26,864 nucleotides of DNA from UMGS946 sp048421225 (GCA_048421225.1 DBFNRV010000081.1:1-26864), one strand, 5' to 3'; shown: positions 13,436-22,040, numbered from the stretch's first letter. Numbers and translations: made by a program. The notes: generated by a model not told the origin, from the sequence alone.

Positions 13436-15085
13436 ATGGAAGAGATCAGGAAGGAGCAGCCTAAAAACTTTATTGAGGAATTGGTCGAACAGGATATGGG
13501 GAATAACCCCGTTGTCCGCACCCGCTTTCCGCCTGAGCCAAACGGATACATACATATCGGGCACGCAAAGGCCCTGTTTGTGGATTTTGGCATTGCCAAA
13601 AAGTATGGCGGCAAGTGCAACCTTAGATTTGACGATACAAATCCCGCCAAGGAGGACGTAGAATACGTTGAAGCGATAGAAGAGGACATCCGATGGCTAG
13701 GCTTTGAGTGGGATAAGCTCAGGTTTGGCTCCCAATACTTCGACACCTGCTACGAGCTTGCGATAAAGCTTATAAAAAAGGGCGCGGCATACGTATGCGA
13801 CCTTTCCAAGGATGAAATGCGCGAATACCGCGGTACGCTTACCGAGCCGGGAAAGAACAGTCCCTACAGGGACAGGAGCGCGGAGGAAAACCTTGAGCTG
13901 TTCGAGCGCATGAGAAAAGGCGAATTTGAAGACGGCTCAAGAACCCTTAGGGCCAAGATAGACATGGCGTCCCCCAATATCAATATGAGGGATCCGGCCC
14001 TTTATAGAATACTTCACCGCAGTCATCACCAAACCGGCGATAAATGGTGCATATATCCGATGTACGATTTTGCCCACCCTGTACAGGACGCTATCGAAGG
14101 GGTTACGCATTCGCTATGCTCGCTTGAGTATGAAGCGCACAGGCCGCTTTACGACTGGGTAATAGATCAGTGCGGGTTTGAACCCAAGCCGCGCCAGATT
14201 GAGTTCGCGCGTCTGAATATGACGAATACCATAATGTCAAAGCGCTATCTTAGAAGGCTTGTAGAGGAGGGATTCGTTTCAGGATGGAATGATCCGCGCA
14301 TGCCCACTATATGCGCCATGAGGCGCAGAGGATATACAAAGGAAGCGATAGCGGATTTCCTCGGGCGCGTCGGAGTATCAAAGGCTGATTCGGTTGTCGA
14401 TACCGCGATGCTTGAGCACTGTGTGAGGGAGCATCTCAACCTTACCGCAAACAGGGCTATGGCGGTGCTTGACCCGGTAAAGCTTGTGATAGCAAACTGG
14501 GAAGAAGGAACCTTTGAGGATATAGAGATTGAAAACCTGCCGGGGCAGCCGGAAGCTGGGGTGCATACCGTGCGGTTTGGCAGGGAGGTCTACATTGAGC
14601 GCGAGGACTTTATGGAGGAACCGCCCAAAAAGTATTTTAGACTGAAACCAGGCGGCGAGGTAAGGCTTAAGGGCGCTTATATAATAAAATGTGAGGATGT
14701 TGTAAAGGATTCTGAGGGAAATATCATCGAGATACGGTGCACTTATGATCCTGAAACCAGGAGCGGCCAATGCGAACGCAAGGTAAAGGGAACGCTGCAC
14801 TGGGTTCCCGTGCATGACGCGGTAGAAGCGGAGTTTCGGCTGTACGAAGCGCTTTTGAGCGACGGCGGCGAGGAGGGGGACAGGGGTTTCATAGAGAGAC
14901 TAAACCCAAATTCGCTCCAAATTTTACATGGATATGTCGAGCCGTTTTTGGCCGGATGCGAACCGATGGAGCGGTTCCAGTTCATGCGTACAGGCTATTT
15001 TGCAGCCGATGAATATGACCATAGAAAGGGCAAGCCTGTTTTTAACAGAACGGTTGGCCTGAAGGACAGCTTTAAGCTAAATTGA
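13436..15085 (+). CDS. glnS: Glutaminyl-tRNA synthetase
   Basis: A 549-residue class I synthetase that charges tRNA(Gln) with glutamine using ATP. HIGH motif HIGH at residues 40-43 (within PPEPNGYIHIGHAKAL), the KMSKS equivalent MSKR at 267-270, and the GlnRS-specific FDDTNPAKE and HRSHHQTGDKWCIYPMYDFAHP segments. The C-terminal half (from about residue 340) carries the two beta-barrel anticodon-binding domains of GlnRS, including FMEEPPKKYFRLKPGGEVRL. The ATG at 13436 follows GGAAAGG; an in-frame TTG six codons upstream overlaps that site and is rejected. Many Clostridia lack GlnRS and use the GatCAB pathway, so its presence beside gltX is informative. Likely co-transcribed with gltX. Confidence 0.96.
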   Translation: MEEIRKEQPKNFIEELVEQDMGNNPVVRTRFPPEPNGYIHIGHAKALFVDFGIAKKYGGKCNLRFDDTNPAKEDVEYVEAIEEDIRWLGFEWDKLRFGSQYFDTCYELAIKLIKKGAAYVCDLSKDEMREYRGTLTEPGKNSPYRDRSAEENLELFERMRKGEFEDGSRTLRAKIDMASPNINMRDPALYRILHRSHHQTGDKWCIYPMYDFAHPVQDAIEGVTHSLCSLEYEAHRPLYDWVIDQCGFEPKPRQIEFARLNMTNTIMSKRYLRRLVEEGFVSGWNDPRMPTICAMRRRGYTKEAIADFLGRVGVSKADSVVDTAMLEHCVREHLNLTANRAMAVLDPVKLVIANWEEGTFEDIEIENLPGQPEAGVHTVRFGREVYIEREDFMEEPPKKYFRLKPGGEVRLKGAYIIKCEDVVKDSEGNIIEIRCTYDPETRSGQCERKVKGTLHWVPVHDAVEAEFRLYEALLSDGGEEGDRGFIERLNPNSLQILHGYVEPFLAGCEPMERFQFMRTGYFAADEYDHRKGKPVFNRTVGLKDSFKLN

Positions 15086-15125
15086 TTTTCTAAATAATTT
15101 GTACGGGTAGGAGAGGACTTTTATT

Positions 15126-16571
15126 ATGGTACGAACCAGGTTTGCGCCGTCCCCCACGGGCTATTTGCATATAGGCGGTCTTCGCACCGCCCTATATACA
15201 TACTTGTTTACTAGAAAGAATAACGGCAGGTTTATACTTCGCATAGAGGACACGGACAGGGAACGGTATGTAGATGGCGCTACGGAGGCGATCTACCGCT
15301 CGCTGAGACTGGCGGGTCTTGACTGGGACGAGGGTCCCGACACAGGCGGTGAATACGGCCCTTATATACAGTCCGAGCGCCAGGGGATGTACCTTCCGTA
15401 TGCGGAGCGGCTGGTCAGGGAAGGAAAAGCCTATTACTGTTTTTGCCCCAAGGAGGAGCTGGACAGGCGCAGGATGGCCGTGGACGAGGGAGCATGGAAA
15501 TATGATAAACACTGCCTTAAAATGTCCCCGGACGAGGTAAAAAGGCGCATAGCGGCCGGCGAGAGCTATGTAATCAGGCAGAATGTTCCAGAAAGCGGCG
15601 AGGCGTCGTTTGACGACGTTATATATGGGCATATTTCGGTGGACTGTTCGGAACTTGACGACGGGGTGCTGATAAAGGCTGACGGAATGCCAACGTACAA
15701 TTTCGCCAATGTGATAGACGATCATACAATGGGGATTACCCATGTAATGAGGGGCAACGAGTATCTGGCGAGCACACCCAAATACAACCTGCTTTATGAA
15801 GCGTTTGGATGGGAAAAGCCGGTTTATATCCACCTTACCCCTGTTATGAAGGACGCCACGAGAAAGCTGTCAAAGCGCCATGGCGATCCATCCTTTGAGG
15901 ATCTGCTAAACATGGGGTATCTCAAGGAGGCCATTGTCAACTACATCGCGCTTGTGGGATGGAACCCAGGCGACAACAGGGAGTTCTTTACGATGGACGA
16001 ATTGATAGATGCGTTTTCAATCGAGGGGCTATCCAAGTCTCCGGCCATCTTTGACATGGCGAAGCTCACCTGGATGAACGCCGAGTATACGCGAAGGCTG
16101 GATCCTGGCGCGTTTGATTCATATGCCGAACCCTACTATGATAAGGCTGGGGTTGCTAAAATGGACAAACAAATACTATGCCGGATATTGCAGCCAAGGG
16201 TTGAACGCTTTGACCAGATACCGGAGATGGTAGGTTTTTTGGCAAAGCTTGACGAAGGCTATCCGCTTGATATGTATACGAATAAAAAGTCGAAGACCAA
16301 CCCCGAAGCGGCCAAAAACGTACTGGATATTGCGATACCTGCGCTGGAAAGCCTCGACGTATGGAGGGAGCGGGAGGTTCACGACGTCCTGCTAGGCTTG
16401 GCCGAGAAGAACGGCCTTAAAAACGGAACGATGCTGTGGCCCGTGCGCATAGCCCTTGCGGGCAGGCAGGTAACCCCGGGCGGCGCGATAGAAATTGCGG
16501 TTCTGCTTGGCAGGGAGGAAGGCCTTAGGAGACTGAAACTGGGGAGGGCCAGGCTTGACGGCATATGCTGA
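15126..16571 (+). CDS. gltX: Glutamyl-tRNA synthetase
   Basis: A 481-residue class I synthetase charging tRNA(Glu) with glutamate. The HIGH equivalent is HIGG at residues 15-18 (SPTGYLHIGGLRTAL), the KMSKS equivalent KLSKR at 247-251, with LRIEDTDRERYVDGA and FANVIDDHTMGITHVMRG as further family marks. The helical anticodon-binding domain occupies roughly residues 320-481. Length is normal for bacterial GluRS. The ATG has GGAGAGG about nine bases upstream and follows glnS after 40 bases, so the two probably form an operon. With a dedicated GlnRS next door, this enzyme may be discriminating (tRNA-Glu only), but that cannot be decided by eye. Confidence 0.96.
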   Translation: MVRTRFAPSPTGYLHIGGLRTALYTYLFTRKNNGRFILRIEDTDRERYVDGATEAIYRSLRLAGLDWDEGPDTGGEYGPYIQSERQGMYLPYAERLVREGKAYYCFCPKEELDRRRMAVDEGAWKYDKHCLKMSPDEVKRRIAAGESYVIRQNVPESGEASFDDVIYGHISVDCSELDDGVLIKADGMPTYNFANVIDDHTMGITHVMRGNEYLASTPKYNLLYEAFGWEKPVYIHLTPVMKDATRKLSKRHGDPSFEDLLNMGYLKEAIVNYIALVGWNPGDNREFFTMDELIDAFSIEGLSKSPAIFDMAKLTWMNAEYTRRLDPGAFDSYAEPYYDKAGVAKMDKQILCRILQPRVERFDQIPEMVGFLAKLDEGYPLDMYTNKKSKTNPEAAKNVLDIAIPALESLDVWREREVHDVLLGLAEKNGLKNGTMLWPVRIALAGRQVTPGGAIEIAVLLGREEGLRRLKLGRARLDGIC

Positions 16572-16577
16572 GTAAAA

Positions 16578-16598
16578 ATCTCAAGCGCGCTTTGAGAT
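16578..16598. repeat. Near-perfect palindrome just after gltX
   Basis: ATCTCAAGCG and CGCTTTGAGAT form an inverted repeat of ten pairs with one extra T and essentially no loop, seven bases after the gltX stop, followed by AAAAAA. On the minus strand it would end in a T run, so it could act as a terminator for transcripts from the other side. Confidence 0.5.
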
Positions 16599-16686
16599 AA
16601 AAAAGCGCTGGTTCGATCTTTGGATCAATCAGGATGAGGGCACAGGGACTTTCCCGCCTATAGCGTTTGTGAGGATGTATAAAAAT

Positions 16687-16715
16687 GCGCTGAGCAATCA
16701 GCGCGTCTTTTTATC
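16687..16715 (+). terminator. Intrinsic terminator of the glnS-gltX operon
   Basis: GCGCTGA (16687-16693) pairs with TCAGCGC (16698-16704), loop GCAA, then TCTTTTTAT. It lies about 115 bases after the gltX stop; the stretch between holds no recognised gene. Confidence 0.8.
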
Positions 16716-17036
16716 CTGCGCATCAGCATGCAGATTAAACCCTAAGGCGCAATGGAAGCTTAGAGCAGGAAGATATGGGTCTTGAAACGGCAAATGATGC
16801 CGTACAGCATTGTCGTCAAAGCTCCTCCTTAGGAGCCGCTAAGGCCTTAGTGCGGCGCCACGCCCCGCACAAATTTTGCACGTTTCATACTTGAGAACTG
16901 TAAAGGGGCTGCTCTGCGACGGATGCGCTAAAGATAGGCAGAGCGGTATGCCTTCCGGCGGTGACAAAGCGGATGCTAAAAACGCACGTTAGCCGAGACG
17001 CTTCTCTATCACGCGCCCCTTATCGTTAAGTTACTA
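16716..17036. other. Hairpin-rich gap without a recognised gene
   Basis: No open frame of note. Several local inverted repeats lie close together: GCTCCT/AGGAGC (16821-16836), GCCGC-TAAGG/CCTTA-GCGGC (16835-16856), GTGCGG/CCGCAC (16850-16870) and GCTCTGC/GCAGAGC (16911-16944), plus a GCC-TTCC-GGC mini-hairpin near 16960. The block could be a structured RNA, a degraded element or a string of attenuator-like hairpins. It does not match the tmRNA, RNase P RNA, SRP RNA or 6S RNA signatures I know. Confidence 0.35.
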
Positions 17037-17612
17037 TTATTTTGTATGAAATCGTTTCTTCAGCTCGCGCACCAAGTCCCTGCCGAGCACGGAATAACAC
17101 GCATACAGAAGCGCTACAGCAACAGCGCCCATAAGGACTACGGTCCACCCGCTTTCCTCCATCCAAAGGGGGAAAGAAATAATTGCGGAAATGATTGAAA
17201 TTAGTATCATCCACAGCATGGGCATCATATTCTGCCTTTGTCTGTCAAGATCGGTGAAAAACAGCACTCCAGTTACAACTAAGCCGCTAAAGCAGACCAG
17301 CGGTACAACCTCGTTCGCCCACCCGGGGGCGAGAAGGCGGTCTATCATGATAAGAAGCGCCGATACGTCTGCGACTAGCTTTACAATTTGGCTGATCCGG
17401 TTGTATTCTACAAGGTCCGGCGAAAATACAAAGGACCAGGTTATCCAGAGCGACCAAAGTACAATTATGCTCCACGCCTTTCCCCCAGTGCATAGGTTCA
17501 GTATGGGGCAGATATAGGCTGCAAACAGAAACGGCCTTTTTATCCAGTCGCGTATTCGATTAAGCTGAAGCTTCTTCCTGTTCTGTCTAGGGTATGTGAT
17601 ATCAACCTTCAT
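17037..17612 (-). CDS. Multi-pass membrane protein, possibly DUF6320
   Basis: A 191-residue integral membrane protein with about five to six hydrophobic segments (from residue ~28 to ~178) and basic ends (RQNRKKLQLNRIRDWIKR at the start, RDLVRELKKRFHTK at the end). Size, helix pattern and its place directly after an HXXXD acyltransferase resemble the membrane part of DUF6320 proteins, but the N-terminal zinc ribbon seen in many of them is missing. The ATG at 17612 has AAGGGAG nine bases upstream and overlaps the acyltransferase stop by 11 bases, so translation is coupled and the two probably act together at the membrane. Function unknown. Confidence 0.6.
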   Translation of the reverse strand: MKVDITYPRQNRKKLQLNRIRDWIKRPFLFAAYICPILNLCTGGKAWSIIVLWSLWITWSFVFSPDLVEYNRISQIVKLVADVSALLIMIDRLLAPGWANEVVPLVCFSGLVVTGVLFFTDLDRQRQNMMPMLWMILISIISAIISFPLWMEESGWTVVLMGAVAVALLYACYSVLGRDLVRELKKRFHTK

Positions 17613-19098
17613 ATAATTCGCTCCCTTCAACGATGGGGATAATCCCGTCTGCAATAAGCAGGTCATATACTCTTTCTTCAAAAGAGGGATCGGCGGTTGA
17701 TTTTGAAATGGACAGCGTCGCCGTATTTTCAAACGTCACCATTGCGCAGCTCGCCCTGTTTATAGTACCCGTCCCAAGGACAAAGTCCATGTCGTTGACA
17801 TGCGCCGCCATCTCAGGCGGAAGCTTAACAACTCCAATATTTGAAAGGGTATTGCTGAATATCCTATCACCCAGAAAACCATAGGCGGCCTTTACCGCGG
17901 GGGATTTAATAAACAGCGGAACATACCGGATTGCGTCTACCATACGGTTTGTCGCGTTAATCATTTTGCTCATGTTTTCTTTAGACGCCCGTTCTCTTAG
18001 CTGGCGGCTGATTTCGCCAATAATGTCATCAATATCCATAATGCTTTTCAGCGGCAGCCTGATTCCGCAATACATGGAAAAGTTCCGTAAGGTGTTTGAA
18101 GGGTAGAACTTTCTCATGTTCACAGGCACCTGTATGCTTGCGCTTCCTTCGGTTTCATCGGTTGCGTACCTTCCGGCGGCAAAAAGAACCGCAAGCATAT
18201 ATTCCGTTACGGTAGCGCCTTTGCCCTTTGCAGTATCCTTCAATAGAGCGGCGTCGATTCTAAATTGAATTATACGGCACGGATTTAGCTTAGAAATCTT
18301 TCCGCTCATCTGCACGGCCGGTTTGTCCACAAATCCGGACGCCCCTTCCTTGGCGCCCGCACGGGGAAATTCATTGGCAACTTCGTCGGCCGCTGGTGCG
18401 CCGTTGATATCCAGTATATTAGGATCATTTGGGATCCTCACGCCAATAAGGCGAAGGTACTCCGCCGTAAGCGCTTTTAGAAACGCCATTCCGCCTGTGC
18501 CGTCCGTTAAAACGTGAAAGTACTCTATGCTGATTCGGTTTTTATAATAGAGCACTCTGAATGACTGCGAGCCGCTTCTGGATATTTTTAATGGCTTGCA
18601 GGGGGCGTCCAATTCCGGTTCAGCCGAATACCTTCGCTTGGCAGTATCCAGGTAATGCCAGAAAAAGCCCTTTTTAACCGTTGTGGCAAAGCCTGGGAAA
18701 CGCTTTATCGCAAATGTAAGCGCCATTTGAAGGATTTCCGGCGCTACGTCCTCCCTTAAGCGTATGGACATACGGAACACCGCCATTTGGCCGTGCTTCA
18801 TTGAAAGCGGATAGATCTTGGCGGCATTGTCAAGAGGGTACCAAAGTATGGCGGGTCTTGCATAAAAGCCCCCGAGCCTTCTTATGCTGAGCCTGTCCAA
18901 TGCCTCCGCAAGGGGTACTTGGCGAGATGCGTAGTAAAGAAGCGCTTTTTCAAAATCTAAACGCATTTTTAAACAGTCCTTGCGGGAAAGCGCCACATGA
19001 TGGTCCAGATCCGCTAGAAACTGTTCCAACCCGTCCGCCTCGGCGTTAGTAAGAGTAAGCTTGTACTGATCAAAAGGGTTCGCGGCATTTCGTCTCAT
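17602..19098 (-). CDS. HXXXD-type acyltransferase (alcohol acetyltransferase/condensation-like)
   Basis: A 498-residue enzyme of the chloramphenicol-acetyltransferase-like superfamily. The catalytic HVLTDG motif is at residues 195-200 (His195, Asp199, Gly200), preceded by IKRFPGFATTVKKGFFWHYL and YKNRISIEYF, the usual approach strands. A second conserved region, VPVNMRKFYPSNTLRNF, lies in the C-terminal half and matches the NLR/NxR floor-loop segment of such enzymes. The chosen start is the ATG at 19098, with GGAAGG ten bases upstream. The predicted transcription start near 19175 excludes the long N-terminal extensions; an ATG six codons earlier remains possible. Acyl donor and acceptor are unknown; pairing with a membrane protein suggests a lipid or envelope product. 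Confidence 0.75.
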   Translation of the reverse strand: MRRNAANPFDQYKLTLTNAEADGLEQFLADLDHHVALSRKDCLKMRLDFEKALLYYASRQVPLAEALDRLSIRRLGGFYARPAILWYPLDNAAKIYPLSMKHGQMAVFRMSIRLREDVAPEILQMALTFAIKRFPGFATTVKKGFFWHYLDTAKRRYSAEPELDAPCKPLKISRSGSQSFRVLYYKNRISIEYFHVLTDGTGGMAFLKALTAEYLRLIGVRIPNDPNILDINGAPAADEVANEFPRAGAKEGASGFVDKPAVQMSGKISKLNPCRIIQFRIDAALLKDTAKGKGATVTEYMLAVLFAAGRYATDETEGSASIQVPVNMRKFYPSNTLRNFSMYCGIRLPLKSIMDIDDIIGEISRQLRERASKENMSKMINATNRMVDAIRYVPLFIKSPAVKAAYGFLGDRIFSNTLSNIGVVKLPPEMAAHVNDMDFVLGTGTINRASCAMVTFENTATLSISKSTADPSFEERVYDLLIADGIIPIVEGSELYEG

Positions 19099-19180
19099 GG
19101 TAATAAAGCCTTCCATTGCGTTGATTGAGTACCGCCGCGCCGGAAAATCCGCCTTTAACGGCCTGTGTCTCAGTGATTGT

Positions 19181-19209
19181 ATCATAATGCAGTAATTGGG
19201 TACATTCAA
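19181..19209 (-). promoter_or_regulatory. Promoter of the acyltransferase operon
   Basis: On the minus strand TTGAAT (19204-19209), 17-base spacer, TATGAT (19181-19186). The predicted start near 19175 gives a leader of about 77 bases to the ATG at 19098 and helps fix that start. Confidence 0.6.
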
Positions 19210-19356
19210 GTTATTTAGAATATAATTACTATAAATACCTAATATGAAAAATTGTGGCGACAATATTTTTATGTCAAACGGGAAGGACAGGCGTTTTGCA
19301 TCAGCACAGTCCGGCCCAGGGCGCACAGGGTGCTGAGCGTAGTTCGCCTGTTAGGG

Positions 19357-19385
19357 TTGTCATAATTAATCTTTGATGCTAAAAT
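19357..19385 (+). promoter_or_regulatory. Promoter of corA
   Basis: TTGTCA (19357-19362), 17-base spacer, TAAAAT (19380-19385). The predicted start near 19392 leaves a leader of about 27 bases with a GGGAGGGGG ribosome site. Confidence 0.65.
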
Positions 19386-19418
19386 AAACAGTAATGCTTA
19401 TAGGGAGGGGGTCATATT

Positions 19419-20351
19419 ATGCTAAACATATATAAAACCATTGACGGCAAGGTAAAGGAACTTGATAACATAGCCGAAGGATCGTGGGTACACTTGTGTG
19501 ACCCCGAGGAGCCGGAGATAGAAAGGGTTGTAAACGAGCTGGGGATAGATCCCGACTATGTGAGGGCAGCGCTGGACGAGGAGGAAAGTCCCCGCGTTGA
19601 GAGCGAAGACGGAAATACCCTTATCGTGGTGGACATTCCCACGGTTGAGAGCGAAGGGCGTACTTTTGTATATTCAACGATACCGGTCGCCATCATCCAT
19701 TGCGAGTCGGTGCTTATTACCGTATGCCTTAAGGAGAGCTCCCTGATTGAAACGTTTATAGACGGCAGGGTAAAGGGGTTTTCAACGGCGAAGAAGACCA
19801 GGTTCATACTGCAGCTTTTATATCGAAACGCCTCAAGGTTTTTGCAATACCTCAAACAGATAGACAAGGCGAGCCTCCAGGTCGAGACGGAGCTGCATAA
19901 ATCCATGCAGAACCGCGAGCTTATACAGATGCTTAAGCTTGAAAAATCGCTTGTATACTTCTCTACGTCGCTGACAAGCAACGAAAGGGTATTAAAGCGT
20001 CTGCTCAGGCTTGATTTTATAAACCGGTATCCTGACGATACGGATCTGCTGGAGGACGTACTGATTGAAAACGAACAGGCGATCAGCATGTGTAATATAT
20101 ACAGGGATATATTGAGCGGCACTATGGACGCGTTTGCCTCGGTTATATCCAATAACCTTAATGTGGTCATGAAGCTGCTGGCGTCCGTAACAATAGTCAT
20201 CAGTATACCTACGATAGTGGCGAGTTTTTTCGGCATGAACACCTGGGTCCCATGGGAGGGCACTGTAACAGGATTTTATGTCGCAATGGCGATAGCGTTT
20301 GGCTTTTCCGCCATAACCGCCATAATACTCTGGAGAAAAAAGATGTTCTGA
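19419..20351 (+). CDS. corA: CorA family magnesium/divalent cation transporter
   Basis: A 310-residue member of the CorA channel family, which forms pentamers in the membrane and conducts Mg2+ (sometimes Co2+ or Ni2+). The large cytoplasmic N-terminal domain (1-240) begins with a WVHLCDPEEPEIERV segment and includes the long helix around LEKSLVYFSTSLTSNERVLKRLL. Two C-terminal membrane helices follow (about 245-271 and 283-303), and the selectivity motif GMN sits at residues 272-274 (FFGMNTWVPW). The final basic WRKKMF tail is typical. Length matches YfjQ-like CorA proteins. The start has a strong ribosome site. The next gene starts 32 bases later, so transcription may continue. Confidence 0.94.
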   Translation: MLNIYKTIDGKVKELDNIAEGSWVHLCDPEEPEIERVVNELGIDPDYVRAALDEEESPRVESEDGNTLIVVDIPTVESEGRTFVYSTIPVAIIHCESVLITVCLKESSLIETFIDGRVKGFSTAKKTRFILQLLYRNASRFLQYLKQIDKASLQVETELHKSMQNRELIQMLKLEKSLVYFSTSLTSNERVLKRLLRLDFINRYPDDTDLLEDVLIENEQAISMCNIYRDILSGTMDAFASVISNNLNVVMKLLASVTIVISIPTIVASFFGMNTWVPWEGTVTGFYVAMAIAFGFSAITAIILWRKKMF

Positions 20352-20383
20352 TCGGCATATTTATAATTTTAGGAAGTGATCGA

Positions 20384-20596
20384 ATGCCTTTATTAAGGTT
20401 TAAATGCTCAAAATGCGGGAATCGGTTTGAAGAGTTTGTACCGGTATCGCGAATTGACGAGGCGAGATGTCCAGAGTGCGGCTCGAACTGCGAGCGGGTG
20501 TACGAGGGCAAGTGTAATTCATATGGTTCGTCGGGCGGGGGAGGCTGCGGAGACTGCTCAGGCGGAAACTGCGGCGCCTGCGGAGGCTGCCATTAA
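20384..20596 (+). CDS. FmdB-type zinc ribbon protein
   Basis: A 70-residue small protein with an N-terminal CxxC-CxxC zinc ribbon (Cys8, Cys11, Cys29, Cys32: FKCSKCGNRFEEF ... RCPECGS) of the FmdB/CxxC_CxxC_SSSS putative regulatory family. It ends in a Gly/Cys-rich tail with five more Cys and a terminal His, of unknown role but common in these proteins. The start is the ATG at 20384 with AGGAAGTGA upstream; the frame extends further back, but only into corA. It lies between corA and murA with short gaps on both sides (32 and 45 bases), so it is probably co-transcribed. Function unproven. Confidence 0.8.
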   Translation: MPLLRFKCSKCGNRFEEFVPVSRIDEARCPECGSNCERVYEGKCNSYGSSGGGGCGDCSGGNCGACGGCH

Positions 20597-20641
20597 AAGT
20601 AAGACGGGTTGGACAGTTAGCCGGTCGGGGGGAGTGCTTTT

Positions 20642-21907
20642 ATGGGGTATTTCGTTATAAATGGTGGGAACAGGCTTGAGGGGGAGGTGACGATCAGCGG
20701 AGCTAAAAACGCCGCGCTTGCGATCATACCGGCAACCATATTGTCGGGGGAAAGCTGCGTTATTGAGAATCTGCCGGCCATTCAGGATGTCAGCATACTA
20801 GCTGAAATCTTTAAAATGATTGGGGCGAAAACCGATCTCACAAAGGGCGGAGCGATGTGCGTGGATCCATCGGGGATCAATGATTTCAGCGTTACCTTTG
20901 AAATGGTAAGCTCGCTTCGCGCTTCCTATTATCTTCTTGGGGCGCTGCTTGGCCGCTATGGCCATGCCGAGGTTGCGCTGCCGGGGGGCTGCTCGATAGG
21001 GCAGCGTCCGATTGACCAGCATATTAAAGGTCTGCGGGCGCTTGGCGCAAATGTGGTTATTGAAAACGGGATCGTTAAGGCCGATGCCGTCCGTCTAAAG
21101 GGAGCGGAAATATATATGGACGTTTCCAGCGTAGGCGCCACAATAAATATTATGCTTGCCGCGTCCCGCGCTGAGGGCAGGACAATAATAGTCAACGCTG
21201 CCAAGGAGCCCTATGTGGTGGATGTGGCCAACTTTTTAAACATGATGGGGGCGTCGGTCAAGGGCGCTGGAACCGATATAATAAGAATAGATGGGAAAAA
21301 GAAACTCCATGGTTGCAATTACTCGATAATTCCCGATATGATGGAAGCGGGGACATTTATGATCGCCGCGGCGGCTACCAGGGGGGATGTATTTATAAAT
21401 AACGTTATTCCTACGCATCTGGACGCCATATCCGCAAAGCTCATGGAAAGCGGCGCGCTTGTAGAGGAGGGCGACGACGGGCGCGATTTCTTCATACGTG
21501 TCAAGTCGGACAGCCGGCCCCGCGCAGTAAATATCAAGACCCTCCCGTATCCAGGGTTCCCTACGGACCTGCAGCAACCCATGATGTCGCTTTTGTCCGT
21601 ATCCACCGGCAACAGCTTTGTTATGGAAAATATATTTGAGGAACGCTTTAACCACGTTGGGGAGCTGTGCAGGATGGGCGCCAACATAAATGTAAATTCG
21701 CGTTCGGCAATGATACAGGGCGTAGAAAAGCTGTCGGGCACGCACCTTTACGCATCTGACCTCCGCGCCGGCGCGGCGCTGGTAGTGGCCGCGTTAATGG
21801 CGCAAGGCCCAAGCATTATACATAACATACACTTCATCGACCGCGGATACGAGCACCTGGAGCACAAAATAAGGGCGCTTCACGGCGATATGGCAAGGGT
21901 TGACTGA
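20642..21907 (+). CDS. murA: UDP-N-acetylglucosamine 1-carboxyvinyltransferase MurA
   Basis: A 421-residue enzyme for the first committed step of peptidoglycan synthesis: transfer of enolpyruvate from phosphoenolpyruvate to UDP-GlcNAc. Lys22-Asn23 in SGAKNAALAI bind substrate, and Cys117 in the PGGCSIGQRP loop is the phosphoenolpyruvate-attacking cysteine that fosfomycin alkylates, so the enzyme should be fosfomycin-sensitive. The PTDLQQPMMSLL and DLRAGAALVVAALMAQG segments are further signatures. Length is normal. The ATG follows a GGGGGGAG ribosome site. Firmicutes often carry two MurA paralogues; this is one of them at most, and which one cannot be said. Confidence 0.96.
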   Translation: MGYFVINGGNRLEGEVTISGAKNAALAIIPATILSGESCVIENLPAIQDVSILAEIFKMIGAKTDLTKGGAMCVDPSGINDFSVTFEMVSSLRASYYLLGALLGRYGHAEVALPGGCSIGQRPIDQHIKGLRALGANVVIENGIVKADAVRLKGAEIYMDVSSVGATINIMLAASRAEGRTIIVNAAKEPYVVDVANFLNMMGASVKGAGTDIIRIDGKKKLHGCNYSIIPDMMEAGTFMIAAAATRGDVFINNVIPTHLDAISAKLMESGALVEEGDDGRDFFIRVKSDSRPRAVNIKTLPYPGFPTDLQQPMMSLLSVSTGNSFVMENIFEERFNHVGELCRMGANINVNSRSAMIQGVEKLSGTHLYASDLRAGAALVVAALMAQGPSIIHNIHFIDRGYEHLEHKIRALHGDMARVD

Positions 21908-21948
21908 AAACAGATAATTATAAGAAAACTTATACGCCGTACACCGTA

Positions 21949-21988
21949 AATCCGGCAGGCTCAAAGCGCACTGTCCGGATTATTTTAT
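21949..21988 (+). terminator. Intrinsic terminator after murA
   Basis: AATCCGG (21949-21955) pairs with CCGGATT (21975-21981), continued by CAG with CTG around one bulged T, loop of about 12 bases, then ATTTTATT. It lies about 40 bases after the murA stop. Confidence 0.75.
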
Positions 21989-22040
21989 TGATATTCATTA
22001 CTTAGGACAAGTTTTTTGCACGCTTAAACCACATTCTGGA

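Noticed and set aside
15192..15833. 213-codon open frame on the minus strand
   Set aside because: It is entirely antisense to gltX, with no recognisable motif; it reflects the codon bias of the real gene.
16600..16640. tRNA-like GGTTCGATC word after gltX
   Set aside because: No acceptor, D or anticodon stem can be built around it.
16716..17036. tmRNA, RNase P RNA, SRP RNA or 6S RNA
   Set aside because: None of the conserved signature segments of these RNAs is present on either strand, although a GCC-GGAA-GGC mini-hairpin superficially recalls the SRP tip.
19556..20263. 235-codon open frame on the minus strand
   Set aside because: Antisense shadow of corA; Ser-rich translation without domain features.
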